From positions 35,809,706 through 35,873,705 of the forward strand of contig NC_045139.1 of NCBI RefSeq assembly GCF_008831285.2: a stretch of 64,000 nt of DNA. The letters run 5' to 3'. The translations under genes were made by a program, and so were the position numbers. Numbering within the stretch: position 1 is the first letter of the stretch; each line of letters begins with the position of its first letter. The notes beneath the pieces were generated by a model that saw only the letters and a list, made by a program, of their open reading frames with translations, searched no databases and had not been told where the DNA came from. Positions 49,346 through 60,887 of the stretch are shown one piece after another. This DNA comes from Nymphaea colorata. Its lineage: Eukaryota; Streptophyta; Magnoliopsida; Nymphaeales; Nymphaeaceae.

Positions 49346-49734
49346 GTTTCAATTTCTTCCCACATCAAATTGGGGAAGAGAAGAAAACAAAAAAGTACTA
49401 ACAATTCTAAAAAAGTCTCTTCATTTTTCTACCTTGTGCATCAAACAAGATTAAATTTACCATGTTAAATTCTTCCTGTGCATCAAACAGAGCCTCAGAT
49501 TGGAAGAGGAGAAATTTCATCCTCTAAATTTTTCCAGAAAAATTTACCATGGTACAGGATGAAATTTTTCCCTCTTCCAATCTGAGGGTCTGTTTGATGC
49601 ACAGGAAAAATTTAACCTGGTAAATTTAATCTTGTTTGATGGACAAGATAGAAAAATGAAGAGACTTTTTTCATAACATTTAGTAGTTGTTGTTTTTCTT
49701 TTCCTCCCCACTTTGACGTGGAAAGAAATTGGAA
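49346..49734. repeat. Large foldback (about 195-bp arms)
   Basis: The left arm has TTTCAATTTCTTCCCAC, AAAAAAGTCTCTTCATTTTT, CATCAAACAAGATTAAATTT and CCTCAGATTGGAAGAGG. The right arm carries their inverted complements in reverse order (CCTCTTCCAATCTGAGG at the centre). It is probably a nested MITE; transcripts would form a long hairpin. Confidence 0.8.
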
Positions 49735-50083
49735 GATATCTTCCTATTGAATGTGAACTACAATTTTTATAGTTGGTTATAAAGTGCTCTATCGATTAGT
49801 CAGAAACAGAAATAATCAGCTTACTGATGATGTAATGCCAATATGCCATCAATGGGATCCTCTAAAAAGTCAGAAACAGACACATTTTCTCAGCATTTCT
49901 ATCACTTGAAGTGAATTTCTCAAATCAAATTATCAGAGCTTCTGTGTGGAACATTGACTACAACTTAAGAAGAACAGTGAAACTCAAACATGGCGTAGCA
50001 GTTGCTATATCAATAAAAACTACTATCGAACCAACAATATACAAAATACAACTGAAAATATTAACAAAGGCCACAAAGAGAGC

Positions 50084-50536
50084 CTAGCATAGGCAGACAT
50101 CAGGCGAACATCTAGACCCAGGAACTCCCATTTTGAATGTGACCTTCTTGAAGTCTCCTAGTCTGCATAGTGCTGCAATCACAGTGTTGTATGCAACCAC
50201 ATCTGGTTTGCACCAGAATTGCTTCATTATGTAGAATGCCATCAACGCTTCCTTCACCAGGCCTTCCTCCCCCAGCACCTTGATGACAGCATTTATAGTA
50301 TTCGTCTTCACCAGCTCGTTTGGGACACCCCTTTTGCTCATTTCGTGAAGAAATCGCCACAGCTTCTTCAAGCAGTTCGCTTTTGCCAACACGTAGGCCA
50401 TCTCTCTGCAAGTGATGTCAGTGTGGGAGAAACCTCCCTCTGATTCAACCCAAGTGTAGAAGTCTAATGCTGAAGTGATAGATAAGGAACATTTAAGAAA
50501 CATACATGCCCAGTAAGAAGCTTGCTCATTTTCCAC
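50084..50536 (-). pseudogene. Pentatricopeptide-repeat (PPR) protein gene fragment
   Basis: An open stretch of 150 codons covers PPR-like sequence: ALDFYTWVESEGGFSHTD, CREMAYVLAKANCLKKLW, INAVIKVLGEEGLVKEALM, the repeat-typical CKPDVVAYNTVIAALCRLG, and a degraded end (GVPGSRCSPDV). In full genes of this type many 35-residue repeats follow, and the proteins bind organellar RNA. Here the repeats stop after about three and the end is altered, so it is a fragment. It lies inside the 4.2-kb element, antisense to the hydrolase exon. Confidence 0.8.
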
Positions 50537-51157
50537 AACAAAGGATTATTTAATGCATCACGAAGGGCAGCATAAGAAGTTTTAATTTTTTTTTATTAGT
50601 GGTGTTTCTGTTTCAAAAGCATTGTAACATTTGTATCAGCTATTATAAGCTTTGGACCTTTGCAGTCATGCCAGTTCCCTTGAGTTATTTCAACTCCTGA
50701 CTCTCATTCTCTGTGCATAAAAGTGCAAATTTGTTCTTCCTTCCTATTGTACCCATTCTTCTTACAGAAAATTCATGACACTAACTCAATTGAATCCTGG
50801 CAGATTCGTCATGTTCTTCTAGTGAGCTATTCCAGAGGAAACTAGGCATAACAGACATAGATGCATGCAGAAGGAGTTCATGCTAGTGCTTTTCTCTCTA
50901 GGTCCATACATTCTGCAATTAGGAACATTGATCCTTGTGCTTTTCTGCTTATTAGATTGCAATAATCCGCATATCTGACATATATCTTTCTACAACTTTG
51001 ATGCACAATTGTTGAGTTGTTGGTTCCGTATGTTGTCAGTATTAGTTATCTGATGGTCATCTCCTCTGTTCTGAAATCCTATTTCTTTTATGTAGATGGC
51101 ACCTCTTTTTCTCCCTCACACATTGTTTGTTGTTTCCTTTCTGGTATGAATTTTCAG

Positions 51158-51367
51158 GGGTATAGTAGACAGCAAGGTGCCTATGTTTCTATCCATCAAG
51201 ATATGAATATTGGATTCGGAAGCTGGGAAGTTAATCCTATGGATCTAGATAACCCATTTCCTAACGGTGAAGCTTCTGTTCACCTCTGGCAGGGGGATGA
51301 CGATGGCCTGGTTCCAGTATCTCTGCATGCTACGTTTCTGAAAGGAGAATACCCAACTTCTGGTTGA
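51158..51367 (+). pseudogene. Alpha/beta-hydrolase gene exon fragment
   Basis: It follows a good acceptor (AATTTTCAG). The sequence GYSRQQGAYVSIHQDMNIGF, then GSWEVNPMDLDNPFPN and SVHLWQGDDDGLVPVSL matches the late part of plant alpha/beta-hydrolase-fold proteins, where GDDD includes the acid residue of the triad. The exon runs into a non-homologous tail (KGEYPTSG, stop), and the region that should carry the catalytic histidine is absent. Captured fragment. Confidence 0.8.
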
Positions 51368-51856
51368 AAAGAGAAAACCCAACTTCTGGTACCTGCACCT
51401 TGGTTAACCCTGTACCCATTTGACGTAGCTTCAGACGTTTTTAGTTGAAACAATCTGGTCATGAGCCTTCCCATGCTCAGCTTATGCATCAAACAAAGGA
51501 CAGGGAGACAGTACACAAGAATTGTTCAAGTACCACAAGAAAGGCTACAGGAACAAAGTTTTACAACCCATTGTTGAGCAACTGCTAAACTTGCAAAGAT
51601 AATGTAAGACCACCGATAGAGCTCATTTGATTTAGCAGAAGATGACAGGAAAAGACACGGCTGTCTCAAACCTCCCAAAGAACAACTGAAAATCAAATGG
51701 ATATGGGAAGACGAACCTTTTTCTTCAATAGAAACTCACGTTTAATCTTCCAATCTTCAATAAAAAAATGTATACATGTGTACGATAATCAAATACCCCC
51801 CTCCCTCCCCAATTAAAAAGAAAACTAAACAGGAAGAAAAGGCAGAAAGGGAAAAA

Positions 51857-51955
51857 AACCAGGAGTTCATAGGGATCGACCACCTCTGGACCCAAAACCT
51901 TCAAGCCCTTCTCCAGTTGTCTCTTGGCCAGCCACTCCTCCCCGTCCAATTTCAC
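51857..51955 (-). pseudogene. Possible captured first exon
   Basis: On the minus strand an ATG at 51955 opens MKLDGEEWLAKRQLEKGLKV, then LGPEVVDPYELL, after a GC-rich leader-like block (51,975-52,290). It reads like the start of a real gene, but I cannot name the family and no clear downstream exon follows. It could be a third captured fragment. Confidence 0.3.
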
Positions 51956-52464
51956 ATCCCAACAGCCCTAATTTGAAGAACCACGGCGATGGCTGGAGGC
52001 AGAGTGGTGGCCGTGCACGGCGAGCGATCAGGCATGCGGTAGAAGAGGAAGGAGAGAGCGACAGAGGAGAGGAAGGAGAGAGCAGTAGGGCATCAGAGAA
52101 AGGGAGGGAAGAAAGGGAGGGAATCAGAGGGAGAAAGGGAAAAAGCGTACCGGCGGTGGAGCGGAGAGGCAGCGGCGACGGTGCAACCTCCTTCCACTCT
52201 GGTGTGATGTGAGAAGGCTCGAGGGAGGAGGAGCTGCGGTGCGATGTGAGCTGCCGAAGGAGGTCGTGCGCTGAGGAGGGAGGTCGAGCGCCCGAAACAG
52301 GAGCTCGGACTTTCGAGCGGGTGGAATTCCACCCGCTCCCTTTTGGGTTAAACGGGTGGAATTTCATCCCGTTTGACGGGATTTCAATCGGACGGGTGAA
52401 ATTTCACTCGCCCGTACCAATTTCTCCTCCTCCGATGGATTTCAACCGCCCATCAAACGGGCCC

Positions 52465-53463
52465 TAAGGGTGAACAACGAGCCGAGCAACTCGAGCTCGG
52501 CTCGTTTAAACTCGACTCGAAATCGAGTTCGAGCCGATTATTTCAATAAACGAGCCGAGCTCGAGCTCATTTTTTCGACTCATTTTTTTATCGAGTCGAG
52601 CTCGAGCTCATTTTTCGACTTGTTTTTTTAGTCGAGCCAGCTAGACTCGGCTCGAGCAAAAGCAATACTTATTTTGATTTTTTCGTTTTACGTTTCATTT
52701 CATCCCGTGCATTCTCTCTCCCCTCTTTCTTCTTCTTCTTCCACGCTTCATCCCCTGCGTTCTCTCCCTGCTCTTTCTTCTTCTTCTTCCCTCTTTCTTG
52801 TTCTTCTCCTTCGCTTTTTTTTTATTTGTTGTTTTCTCACCTCTCTCTTCACTGGTTTTCTCCTTCATTCTCATAAGCCCCCACCGGCCACCGATTCTTC
52901 AACATCAACATTAAGGTATACACCCTCTTGCTCTCGGCTGCTCTTATCCCTCTACTCTCTTCTACTCTCCCCTTCTCTCTCTCCCTCTCTGATCTCACGG
53001 TCTCTCTCGTTTTGCCAAAGGAGGCTTTCTGAAACCCTCTCTTGGGCGAGGGTTTTGCCCAAGCGAGGGTTTCCCTCACTCCCTGGATCGGGCGAGGGTA
53101 TTTGCCCAAATGTGGGTTGCGAGGGTTTTAGAAACCCTAGCTTGAGCGAGAGCCCCTTAACCATTGCAGGGCTTAAGGTGGATTGTGGGTGGGGGAGAAT
53201 CATGTGAAAATGCCAATGGTTGGTGTTGGCAGTGGTGAAGAGAGTGGTGGGGGTGGACCGGTGGTAGATCTCCATGATTTCAAGGGGAAGCAGGATTCAG
53301 TTGAGCCTAGTTTGTCGACTTCGAGCTCGACAAATTCTGCCAAGCCGAGCTGGAGTTGCTTTGGACAAGCTCGAGCCGAGTTCGAGCTCGAAGATTTAGT
53401 AGCCAAGCCGAGCTCGAGCTGGCTGAACTCGAGCTCGACTCGGCTCGCTCGTGTTCACCCCTA
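52465..53463. mobile_element. GAGCTCGA-rich hAT-like element, copy 4 (999 bp)
   Basis: It starts TAAGGGTGAACAACGAGCC and ends GCTCGTGTTCACCCCTA, near-inverted. The outer 200 bp on each side are the family's CTCGAGCTCG-rich sequence. The middle (about 52,670-53,290) is different: pyrimidine-rich leader-like sequence, then GGGCGAGGG / GCGAGGGTTT repeats. This may be foreign sequence captured by the element. Its left edge coincides with the right TAA of the Harbinger-like element. Confidence 0.6.
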
Positions 53464-55499
53464 GTGGCCACATAGGAAAGTGATAGTGATGTTTTTTGAG
53501 TTTAAACAGATTGAGAGTGTCTTCTTTTATGAAAATTAACTCTGAGCTAAGCTGAGGATCAATTATAAATAAGTAGAATGAGTATTTCATCATACCATTC
53601 ATACATATTTGAGAGTCAAAGCTCACACCCTTTTTCCATCTCCCCAAAATACCAGACATGCTTTATTGTTTCGATGTGACTCCTTCGCGATACTTCAACT
53701 TGCATATTTGTACATCTTTTTTTTGCTGTACAGGGAGTTGATGTCACAAAAACTGGAAATGAAGACTTGGCTACTTGTTACCCCTGCTCCATCCATTGGA
53801 CCAATCTCCTTGGAGTTTAAGCTAGCGTTAAGTTAGTGGTTTGTTTTCTATTAACTTTCAATGATTGAACTTTTTATTTAAATTATATGAAAAACATATG
53901 GGACTTAATTAAAAAACATAGTTGATGAACCCTCCACATTGGTGATAGTGTATCTGGCTCTTACTCCTTTTCACTGGCCTGTCAACATGTTGTCTTACAC
54001 TGAAGATTTCCTACTTACGAAAACTAGAAATTTGAACAATTAAAACCTATTCTAAATAGGTGCAAGTAGGGATGTATTCACATGTTTGGTTTTGAATTTG
54101 GATTTGTGGATTTGAATACAAATGAAAAAATGTCATATCCAAATCTAAATCGCTTTCACAATACTAATCCAATCTGAATCTGATTCTTACATTTATATCC
54201 AAATCTGATATCCGAATTTGGAGCCAGATCCATTCGATTTTCAAAATGTAAGAATATTAGATGATTTGAATCCATATTTATGTACACCCGAATTTGAATA
54301 TGATCGGATGTCATTTCTTAAATTTGAATCAGACCTGATTTTTTAATCGGATATCGAACTTTTTTTTCATATCAATTTTTTGGAAATATATGATCGAATA
54401 TATTGACATGCAAGACACAAAGGTAGCAACCTAAAACACTGATAATCAATAGAACAAGAGCATGACCTAATAGAGGTCATAGAACAAAACGAAAAAGAAT
54501 GAGAAAATTAACAAGGACAGCCGGCTGAGTCCTACTATATGTAATGAACTCTTGATCCGATCTTATGAACTTGAAAACGTGACTGCATACAAATAGAGGC
54601 TTACGCATTTTCAAGCGTCTGCACTTCTTGTGCCTTTGTCAAGCTATTTGCTAGTGGAGAACGAGGACAACAGTGGCGGCGGGGGCGGAGGGAGGTGTGG
54701 GCAATTGCCTGCACAGGCTCGCAAAAAAATGATTATTTTTATATTGAAATTTTACAGCTGCTTTTGGTATGTGCGTTTTCCAGCAACACATTGCCGACGT
54801 ACTCTCCACACGTCGGTACAAGTTCTCCTTTCATCTATACCTCATTCTTAAATGTCGGTAATAGCCGTTTTACCAACGTCTTCCACGCATCTGTCATAGT
54901 TTTCACTGACATTTTCTTCACCAACTACTTTCTTAGATAACAGTAAAAGTTATACGAATGTTTGTTTCTATTTTGTCGATTTTTTTCCACTGGTCGGTAA
55001 ATCCACCCTTTTTTTTAATATCCACCAATGCCAAGGTTGGAATTTCTGTATTTTTCGGCTCTCATTTTTAAAATTTTTAATATATTTTTTTCAAAAAAAA
55101 ATGTGTTTTTTTTTGTTATGCATGGTCTCACCTAGTCCAACCGAGGAGGTAAAATTTGGTGCAGATAACTGAACTATCAAAACCAAAACTTTTCCTCCCC
55201 TGTAGATCTTCTCAAGCAATTCATTTTTCTGCCAAGAACAATCTTAATAAAATTTTGATTTAATTGGAAACTCAGTCGTCCGAAACAAGAACAGTTCAAC
55301 ATATTCCTAATTTTTTCAACTAATTATATTTCCCTGGCATTTTTCCAAACTCAATAACATGCAATCTCATGGTTGTACATTTTGAATACATCTAAGCACA
55401 ATCACATAAATATATATACATATATAGGTAGAAAACAAGTCTAAGAACAATCACATAAAAAATATATATAGAACAACCGTGGTTGTACATTTACACCAG
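53464..55499. other. Intergenic DNA downstream of BAHD E
   Basis: It contains the element at 54,067-54,410 and AT-rich sequence. A near-tandem copy pair (GGTTGTACATTT, AACAATCACATAA) lies at 55,370-55,495 just beyond the E stop. No gene was found. Confidence 0.5.
54067..54410. mobile_element. MITE-like element, GGATGTCAAT family, copy 3 (diverged)
   Basis: It starts TAGGGATGTATTCACATG and ends ATATTGACA. The flanks TGCAAG (left) and TGCAAG (right) suggest a short target duplication. The interior is GAATTTGAAT/ATCCAAAT-rich. Confidence 0.5.
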
Positions 55500-57555
55500 C
55501 TAAAATGTAGCTCCGCCACGGCAGATAGGTGAACTGGAGCTCATGAGATTGGCTAACTTGAGTGGCTCTAATATATCACAAAGCTCAGCTTCCACCATGT
55601 TGAGTTGGTGGTTGAAGAGATGCATGTAAACAACCCAATCTCCGTCCCCGACGGGGCTCGGCATTAACATAACATAGCCCGAGTCCACGCCCCATGGGAA
55701 ATAACAAGACCCAAGGATTGGCTTTCCCCAGCCAAAATCTAGCCTGCTGGGTTGGAAAACCCTCCCATTGGAGACTGCAAACGATGGTCCCTCCATAGTG
55801 CCTTTGTACACTAAGCTAGTCATGAGTTGATGTGGTTTATGGGCTTCCACCCAATCCACTAACCCTAGAAAATGATCTGTGGTGACTCTAGACTCAAGAA
55901 AATCATGTACTTGGTCAGCTACCCAACTCAAGGGGTTACAAGTTAACTCCTTGGCTTCTGATTCACTATAAGGGAGTGACAACACATTTCCATAATATCT
56001 AGCCATTGTATCCATTGATCTCACATCATCTACCAATCGCGACCGTCCATCTATAATCACTCCCATCTTGCAAGTTTCCCCATCTCCAGCACTCTTTGCC
56101 ATTGCCTTCCACATGCAGCCGCTGAATGCTTCAAACTTGGTCCTCTTAGTGCCATGGCTGCTGCCAGCAAGAGCTTGGAGAGAGGCCATGGCTTCCGCCT
56201 TCATGTAGTAAATCCTGCCTGCGTATTCGTGTGCTCGGGGTGTGTAGGGCAGTGCTGGTGGTGCAACCCTGTATAGATCATTGAGAGACTTGTCCGGCAA
56301 TCCCAGCCGGCGCGGGCTAAGAAGGGAGCGTCGGAAAGTTGGGGCTGCGGATATGGTGCCGGATGTGGTCATCTCTGCCCAAGCATCTAAAAACATCTTG
56401 GCGGAGTAGCCGTCTGAGACTCTGTGATCCAGAGTGCAAGAGAGAACCGTTCCTCCGCACTTGAGCTCAGTAACCTGCTCCAGATTAGCCGTGCATGCAC
56501 TATGATATTGTTAACCACATCTGGAAAACTAAGTGCAACCAATTTATGTGTGAAAATTTGTAAGGCTCCAAACATATAATTTGCACACGAGTGAGGGTAT
56601 GGCCAATCTTGAATATATATATATATATATATTCATTAAGTCTTGTTCATGAAAGGCAGCTGCCCGGTGGATTTTATCAGGAGGCTGTTAGTGAATCAAA
56701 TCCAATGGATATCATTGGGCAGCTGTTAGGGTTGAAATTCAGTTCTATCTTGAATATATATATATATATATGTGTGTGTACAAGATAGAACTGGATTTCA
56801 AGTTCCTTGTTCCTTTAAGATTTTTATTGTGGAAGCAACAGTTGGAAAAGAAAAACGTGAAGAGATGAAAATTAGGTGAAATGTGAATTGAACTAAAAAA
56901 ATGAGGCAAAAGGATTAGTCGGCTTCACCTACAAGCAATAGCTCACTGTAAAGGTTAAGGGGCACCAGTGTCCGTCAGATTTCAAGAAAATTTAAAATTT
57001 ACAATGAGTTTTTTGTTTTGAATTTTTTTTTTTTTTAATGTCCCTGCAGATCAACCCTCTTAAAACTTGTCAAGGCCCTCCCGGAATTAAATTTTTGTTC
57101 GGGCTCGCGTTCACCTGAAGGCACAGAACTGCTGTTGGCCTCTTGGGCACCAGCTTTCCGGCGACGGAAGCATCGGGATGGTGAAGGTCGAGGTTCCGGA
57201 GCTCGATATCTGCATAAGCTTCAATGAACTCGACGCCATTGTTGTTGCAGTGGATCTCCGGTTCACCTGTTGGGCTAGTGACCACCTCCCCAGCTAGCGG
57301 GAAGCAAGGAATGAGCATCTTTGACAAGGCTTTCTTCAGAGCGCTGATCATGGACTGAAACTTAAGGTGGATGTCAATTGGCTTTTCATAGACAAAGAAG
57401 AAGGTGGGATAAACGGGAGGCAGAAGCAAGTCTAGATTTGATAAAGGAAGCCATGACTCTGGCAATGGTGAATCTGCAGGGACCAATTCCCTTCTTCTAA
57501 CTTGAACAGAGAAATCGCCATTATCTGCCTGTTCAACATGACCGTTGACAGCCAT
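55500..57555 (-). CDS. BAHD acyltransferase E, intact, coniferyl alcohol acyltransferase-like, 471 aa
   Basis: Two exons, 57555-57115 (147 codons, start MAVNGHVEQADNGDFSVQ) and 56474-55500 (324 codons plus TAG). The intron ends CTTCAG/GTGAAC and GAGCAG/GTTACTGAG. All BAHD landmarks are present: ESWLPLSNLDLLLPP, FPLAGEVV, HCNNNGVEFIEAY, VTELKCGGTVLSCT, the catalytic LDHRVSDGYS (His and Asp of HXXXD), FEAFSGCMWKAM, GVIIDGRSRL, YYGNVLSLPY, LDFGWGKPILGSCYFPWGVD, SGYVMLMPSP and GDWVVYMHL. The overall pattern is closest, from memory, to coniferyl alcohol acyltransferases, which use acyl-CoA in the cytosol to esterify monolignol-type alcohols on the way to phenylpropene volatiles; the substrate here is inferred. 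The C terminus is about 14 residues longer than in paralogues (MSSSSPICRGGATF). This is the only member with start, stops, splice sites and motifs all intact. Confidence 0.93.
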
Positions 57556-57657
57556 GAGGGAGAGAATTATGGAGAGCCAGGAGAGGGGCTGTGCAAACAA
57601 GGAGGGAGAGATGTAGAGAGAGAAACAGAGTTGTGACTCTTGGGTATATATGTCTGG

Positions 57658-57666
57658 CTATTTATA
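57658..57666 (-). promoter_or_regulatory. TATA box of BAHD E
   Basis: TATAAATAG on the minus strand, about 103 bp upstream of the ATG, in a suitable place for a leader of about 70 nt. Confidence 0.65.
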
Positions 57667-60279
57667 ATATTCAGCAGATCAAAAGATCTGCCTCATCGTT
57701 TTTCCGAAGCCAGAACTTTTCTACAAAACTAACATTCTGCTGATTTTAGTCATGTATGGCAAAAATAACCACGAAAGCAGGATCTTCCTTTTTCAAATAT
57801 AAATTCTAAAGTTACTGTTTCATTGTATGTGCCAAAATTTAATATGTTGACCATTCATTTAAAAACCCTCTCGTTGTACATAGTCCGCAAATTTTTATTA
57901 AAAAAATAAAGTCGGAAGCCGAAACCCTAGCCGGAGTTCACCGGAAAAACTCTCTCCCATATGACCATAAATCGAACAAGGACATGGGTTTTCCTATTTC
58001 ATATTGTCAATATATGGTAATTAGTTATCAAGGCGAATTGGCATATTTTCCAAATGCAGTATTGACTCGGTGAAAATGGGATTCCGTCTCGTATCAGAGT
58101 CCTAAATGACATGCAAGTTAGGAATTTAAAATTACTTTTAAAAATCTAGTTGAGAGAGAGCACCTTATAGCCGTTGGAGCTATGGTTAATCAATGGCGCC
58201 GACAGCATCGGCAATGGAGGATTAGGTTACTGTTCATTCCTTCGTATGGTTTGACTTTCCATACTCTTTAGGGGTTGGCATAAAGGTAAGGATCGATAAG
58301 CATTGGTAGACCGCCAGTTTCTGTTTTGAATATCTAAAACGTCAGTTCTTCTACTGTAAATGGGAAGTCACTAACGTGCAAGTTGAAGCATTGTAGGACC
58401 AGTATCCCAATGTACCAAAAGCAGATAATAGGTTTGGACACCTAAGAGCTTCAACTCTCTTTTGAGTAGTAAGATGAAATTCATCTAGAAAGAGAATTTT
58501 ACCTCTATCTATATACTATATATAGAAAAGGTTGGAAGAATTAGGTCTCTGATTCCAAGATTAGTTTGATGAACTAGAGACCTTCTCTAACAGTTCAAGG
58601 TTGTGCTTATTTAAGGGGTTTGGCAACTGTAACACTAACACAGTGTTCTATAAATATATCCTAAAAATTGAGAAGTTTTGTAGAACACTGCATTATGATG
58701 TTTTATGAATTTGACCCAACCATATTCATGAAATACTGTGTTAGCATTCCTATCACCAAACACCCCATAAAATGCTTTTATAACCATGGGTTTGGTACCT
58801 TAAGTGTGCCTTTTCATAAGAATATTCTTTTTTTTATTCAAAAGGATTTATGGCACAACATGGGAAGATGGATAGTTAAAGAAGTAGGCAAATTCAATTC
58901 ATGCACAGGTAAGGCCTAAATTTGTTCTAAGGTCAGCGGATCTCTTAATTGCAAAATGTGCAAGCTTAAATTTTTCTTTTACTATGAATGCTTCATCATG
59001 AGTAACTATGAAGGCAAAAGGTTAAAATGCAAAACATCTGAAAGCAAATTAAGCAAGATTCAAATAGTTTGCTGAATAGTAACACTGTAGGTTGATTCCG
59101 GCCGTTAGACAGCAAGTTACTCGCAGATAATTAGGTTCAATGTCAATACCATGACAGAAGTGTAAAGAGAACGAATTCCGGCTGTCCCTTTGCCCAATAC
59201 CTTAGATACAGCGTCCCTATCCCAAAGTTTATTGAACATGTCGCGATTGAGACTGCCTACTTTAACTATCCACTTTCTGCAGTATTCCGATCTTTCCACA
59301 ATGCTTGCTCTTTAAGTCTAGGTGAACAAGAAGATACCCAAAAAGAGCTGAATGTCCGACCTAACCCCGAGCCTCGGGGTGCTGCCCTCACTGCGCGTCG
59401 TTGACCCTCCATTTGCAGAATAGAGAGTTGATTCACTAGGGTTTCTAAACATGATCTAACTTCCTACCATTGCACCAGCCCCCTCGGGGTTCGCTTACTC
59501 TTTACTTTACCTAATGTATAGACATGCTATATCTAGAAAAATGCATGTGTCCGTGCAAGAATCAACCCATCGCAGCTTATTTCAAATCTTTCAAGAACTT
59601 TTTGATGTGAATGTCTTTGCAATTTTCGCAACTCAACTTCCCATACTTCTTTATGATCTATATTTGTTGAGGAAAAGTTGGTATAAATTTTTCATGGTTG
59701 AAAACATAAATTCTCTTTATATATGATAGTTTTCCAATAACAACTTGGTTTTGGAGTTTTGGACCACCTTGGGGGACTCCTTTTGCAAATGGAAGCCGGC
59801 AAGTTTCCGGGCAACCTATTGTCGCATGGGTTCTCTACCACGTTTACAGGGATGGAGTTAGGAATTTTTATTTGTAGTTACAACGGTATTTTCAAACACT
59901 TTACATGAGTTAAACAATAATTTTCAAAAATTTTACTAGGGCCAAATGAAAAGTTTTCAAAATTCAGGTAGTAAATTTGGTTTTCAAAAATCTGAAGCGG
60001 GGCCATGGCCCCTCCCTGCCCCCTAGCTTTGCTCCTGCACATTCTCCTTCTCTCTTTTTTCCCTCCTTGAAACTTCTTTTTTTTTTTTTCTAGCCGTCAG
60101 TTGGTCGCGAAAGGAGCTGGTGAGCGTCGTCTGAAAAGGGAAATTCCAACCGTCATTCTCCGGCAGCTGATAGTTTTTATCAATGGTGGAAGAAGAGTCT
60201 TGATAAGTACTCCAGATTGACAAAAGACAGCACCAATTATAAGATTTGAGATTGTCTAGTTTTCAGCTTAAAAGTCCTT

Positions 60280-60561
60280 AAGAAATGAGATTTGTAGCAT
60301 TCAAACAGGAAAAAGTCATGTTCTAGGTGAAGTTGATCTTGAAGGAACCACTAGTTTAAAGGCCAAACCTAACTTGCACAACCCTTTTTTGTACCAAAAG
60401 CCTCATCACATATCAAACTTAAGAAATGAGATTTGTAGCATTCAAACAGGAAAAAGTCATGTTCTAGGTGAAGTTGATCTTGAAGGAACTACTATTTTAA
60501 AGGCCAAACCTAACTTGCACAACCCTTTTTTGTACCAAAAGCTTCATCACATATCAGTTCC
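60280..60561. repeat. 141-bp tandem duplication, both copies open
   Basis: Two head-to-tail copies beginning AAGAAATGAGATTTGTAGC, about 97% alike by eye. The unit length is 47 codons and one frame stays open through both (LRNEICSIQTGKSHVLGEVD in each). No start codon or domain supports a gene. Confidence 0.9.
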
Positions 60562-60887
60562 TTGGGGGTCAGGATGATTAGCAGAAAGGCAGAAATCCAA
60601 ACAAGGTGGACAACATTAGAGATTGAAGCGCAGCGGAAGGAAGGCGGTTCGATATTAAAAGTTGCAAGAAATTGAGCTGTCGAGCAAATAACAGTGGTTT
60701 TTGGGAGCGGTTAATTCGCGTGGATGCTTAACGGAGTGTTTGATTAAATGAACATTCCAACAGTGTTTCATAAACCCACCTCAATGATTAAAAGTGTTTC
60801 ATGAATCTATTTCAAAGCCATCTTCACTTGGGCCCATTAAGACCGACTTCTGACCTATTGTGAGGAATGGGGTGGGCCTGGTAAATT

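Larger units (their letters stand above)
48238..52464. mobile_element. PIF/Harbinger-like non-autonomous element carrying gene fragments (4.2 kb)
   Basis: The left end starts GGGCCCGTTTGAT and the right end is ATCAAACGGGCCC. Both are flanked by TAA (48235-48237 and 52465-52467), the 3-bp target typical of PIF/Harbinger and Tourist elements. The terminal 170 bp or so are imperfect inverted repeats with subterminal copies of GAAATTTCACCCG and a shared CTCGAAAGTCCGAGCT. The left end also contains a 15-bp stem hairpin (48,380-48,421). Inside are a 63-bp minisatellite, a foldback, a PPR-gene fragment (-) and an alpha/beta-hydrolase exon (+). I saw no transposase or Myb-like partner protein. The content suggests gene-fragment capture. 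Confidence 0.75.

Noticed and set aside
51867-52367. 166-codon minus-strand frame in the GC-rich right part of the Harbinger-like element
   Set aside because: Low-complexity Ser/Pro/Leu content and alternative frames equally open; only the short frame from 51955 looks exon-like.
52674-53207. 177-codon open frame inside the 999-bp element
   Set aside because: Mostly Ser/Leu/Pro from pyrimidine-rich leader-like sequence; no domain.
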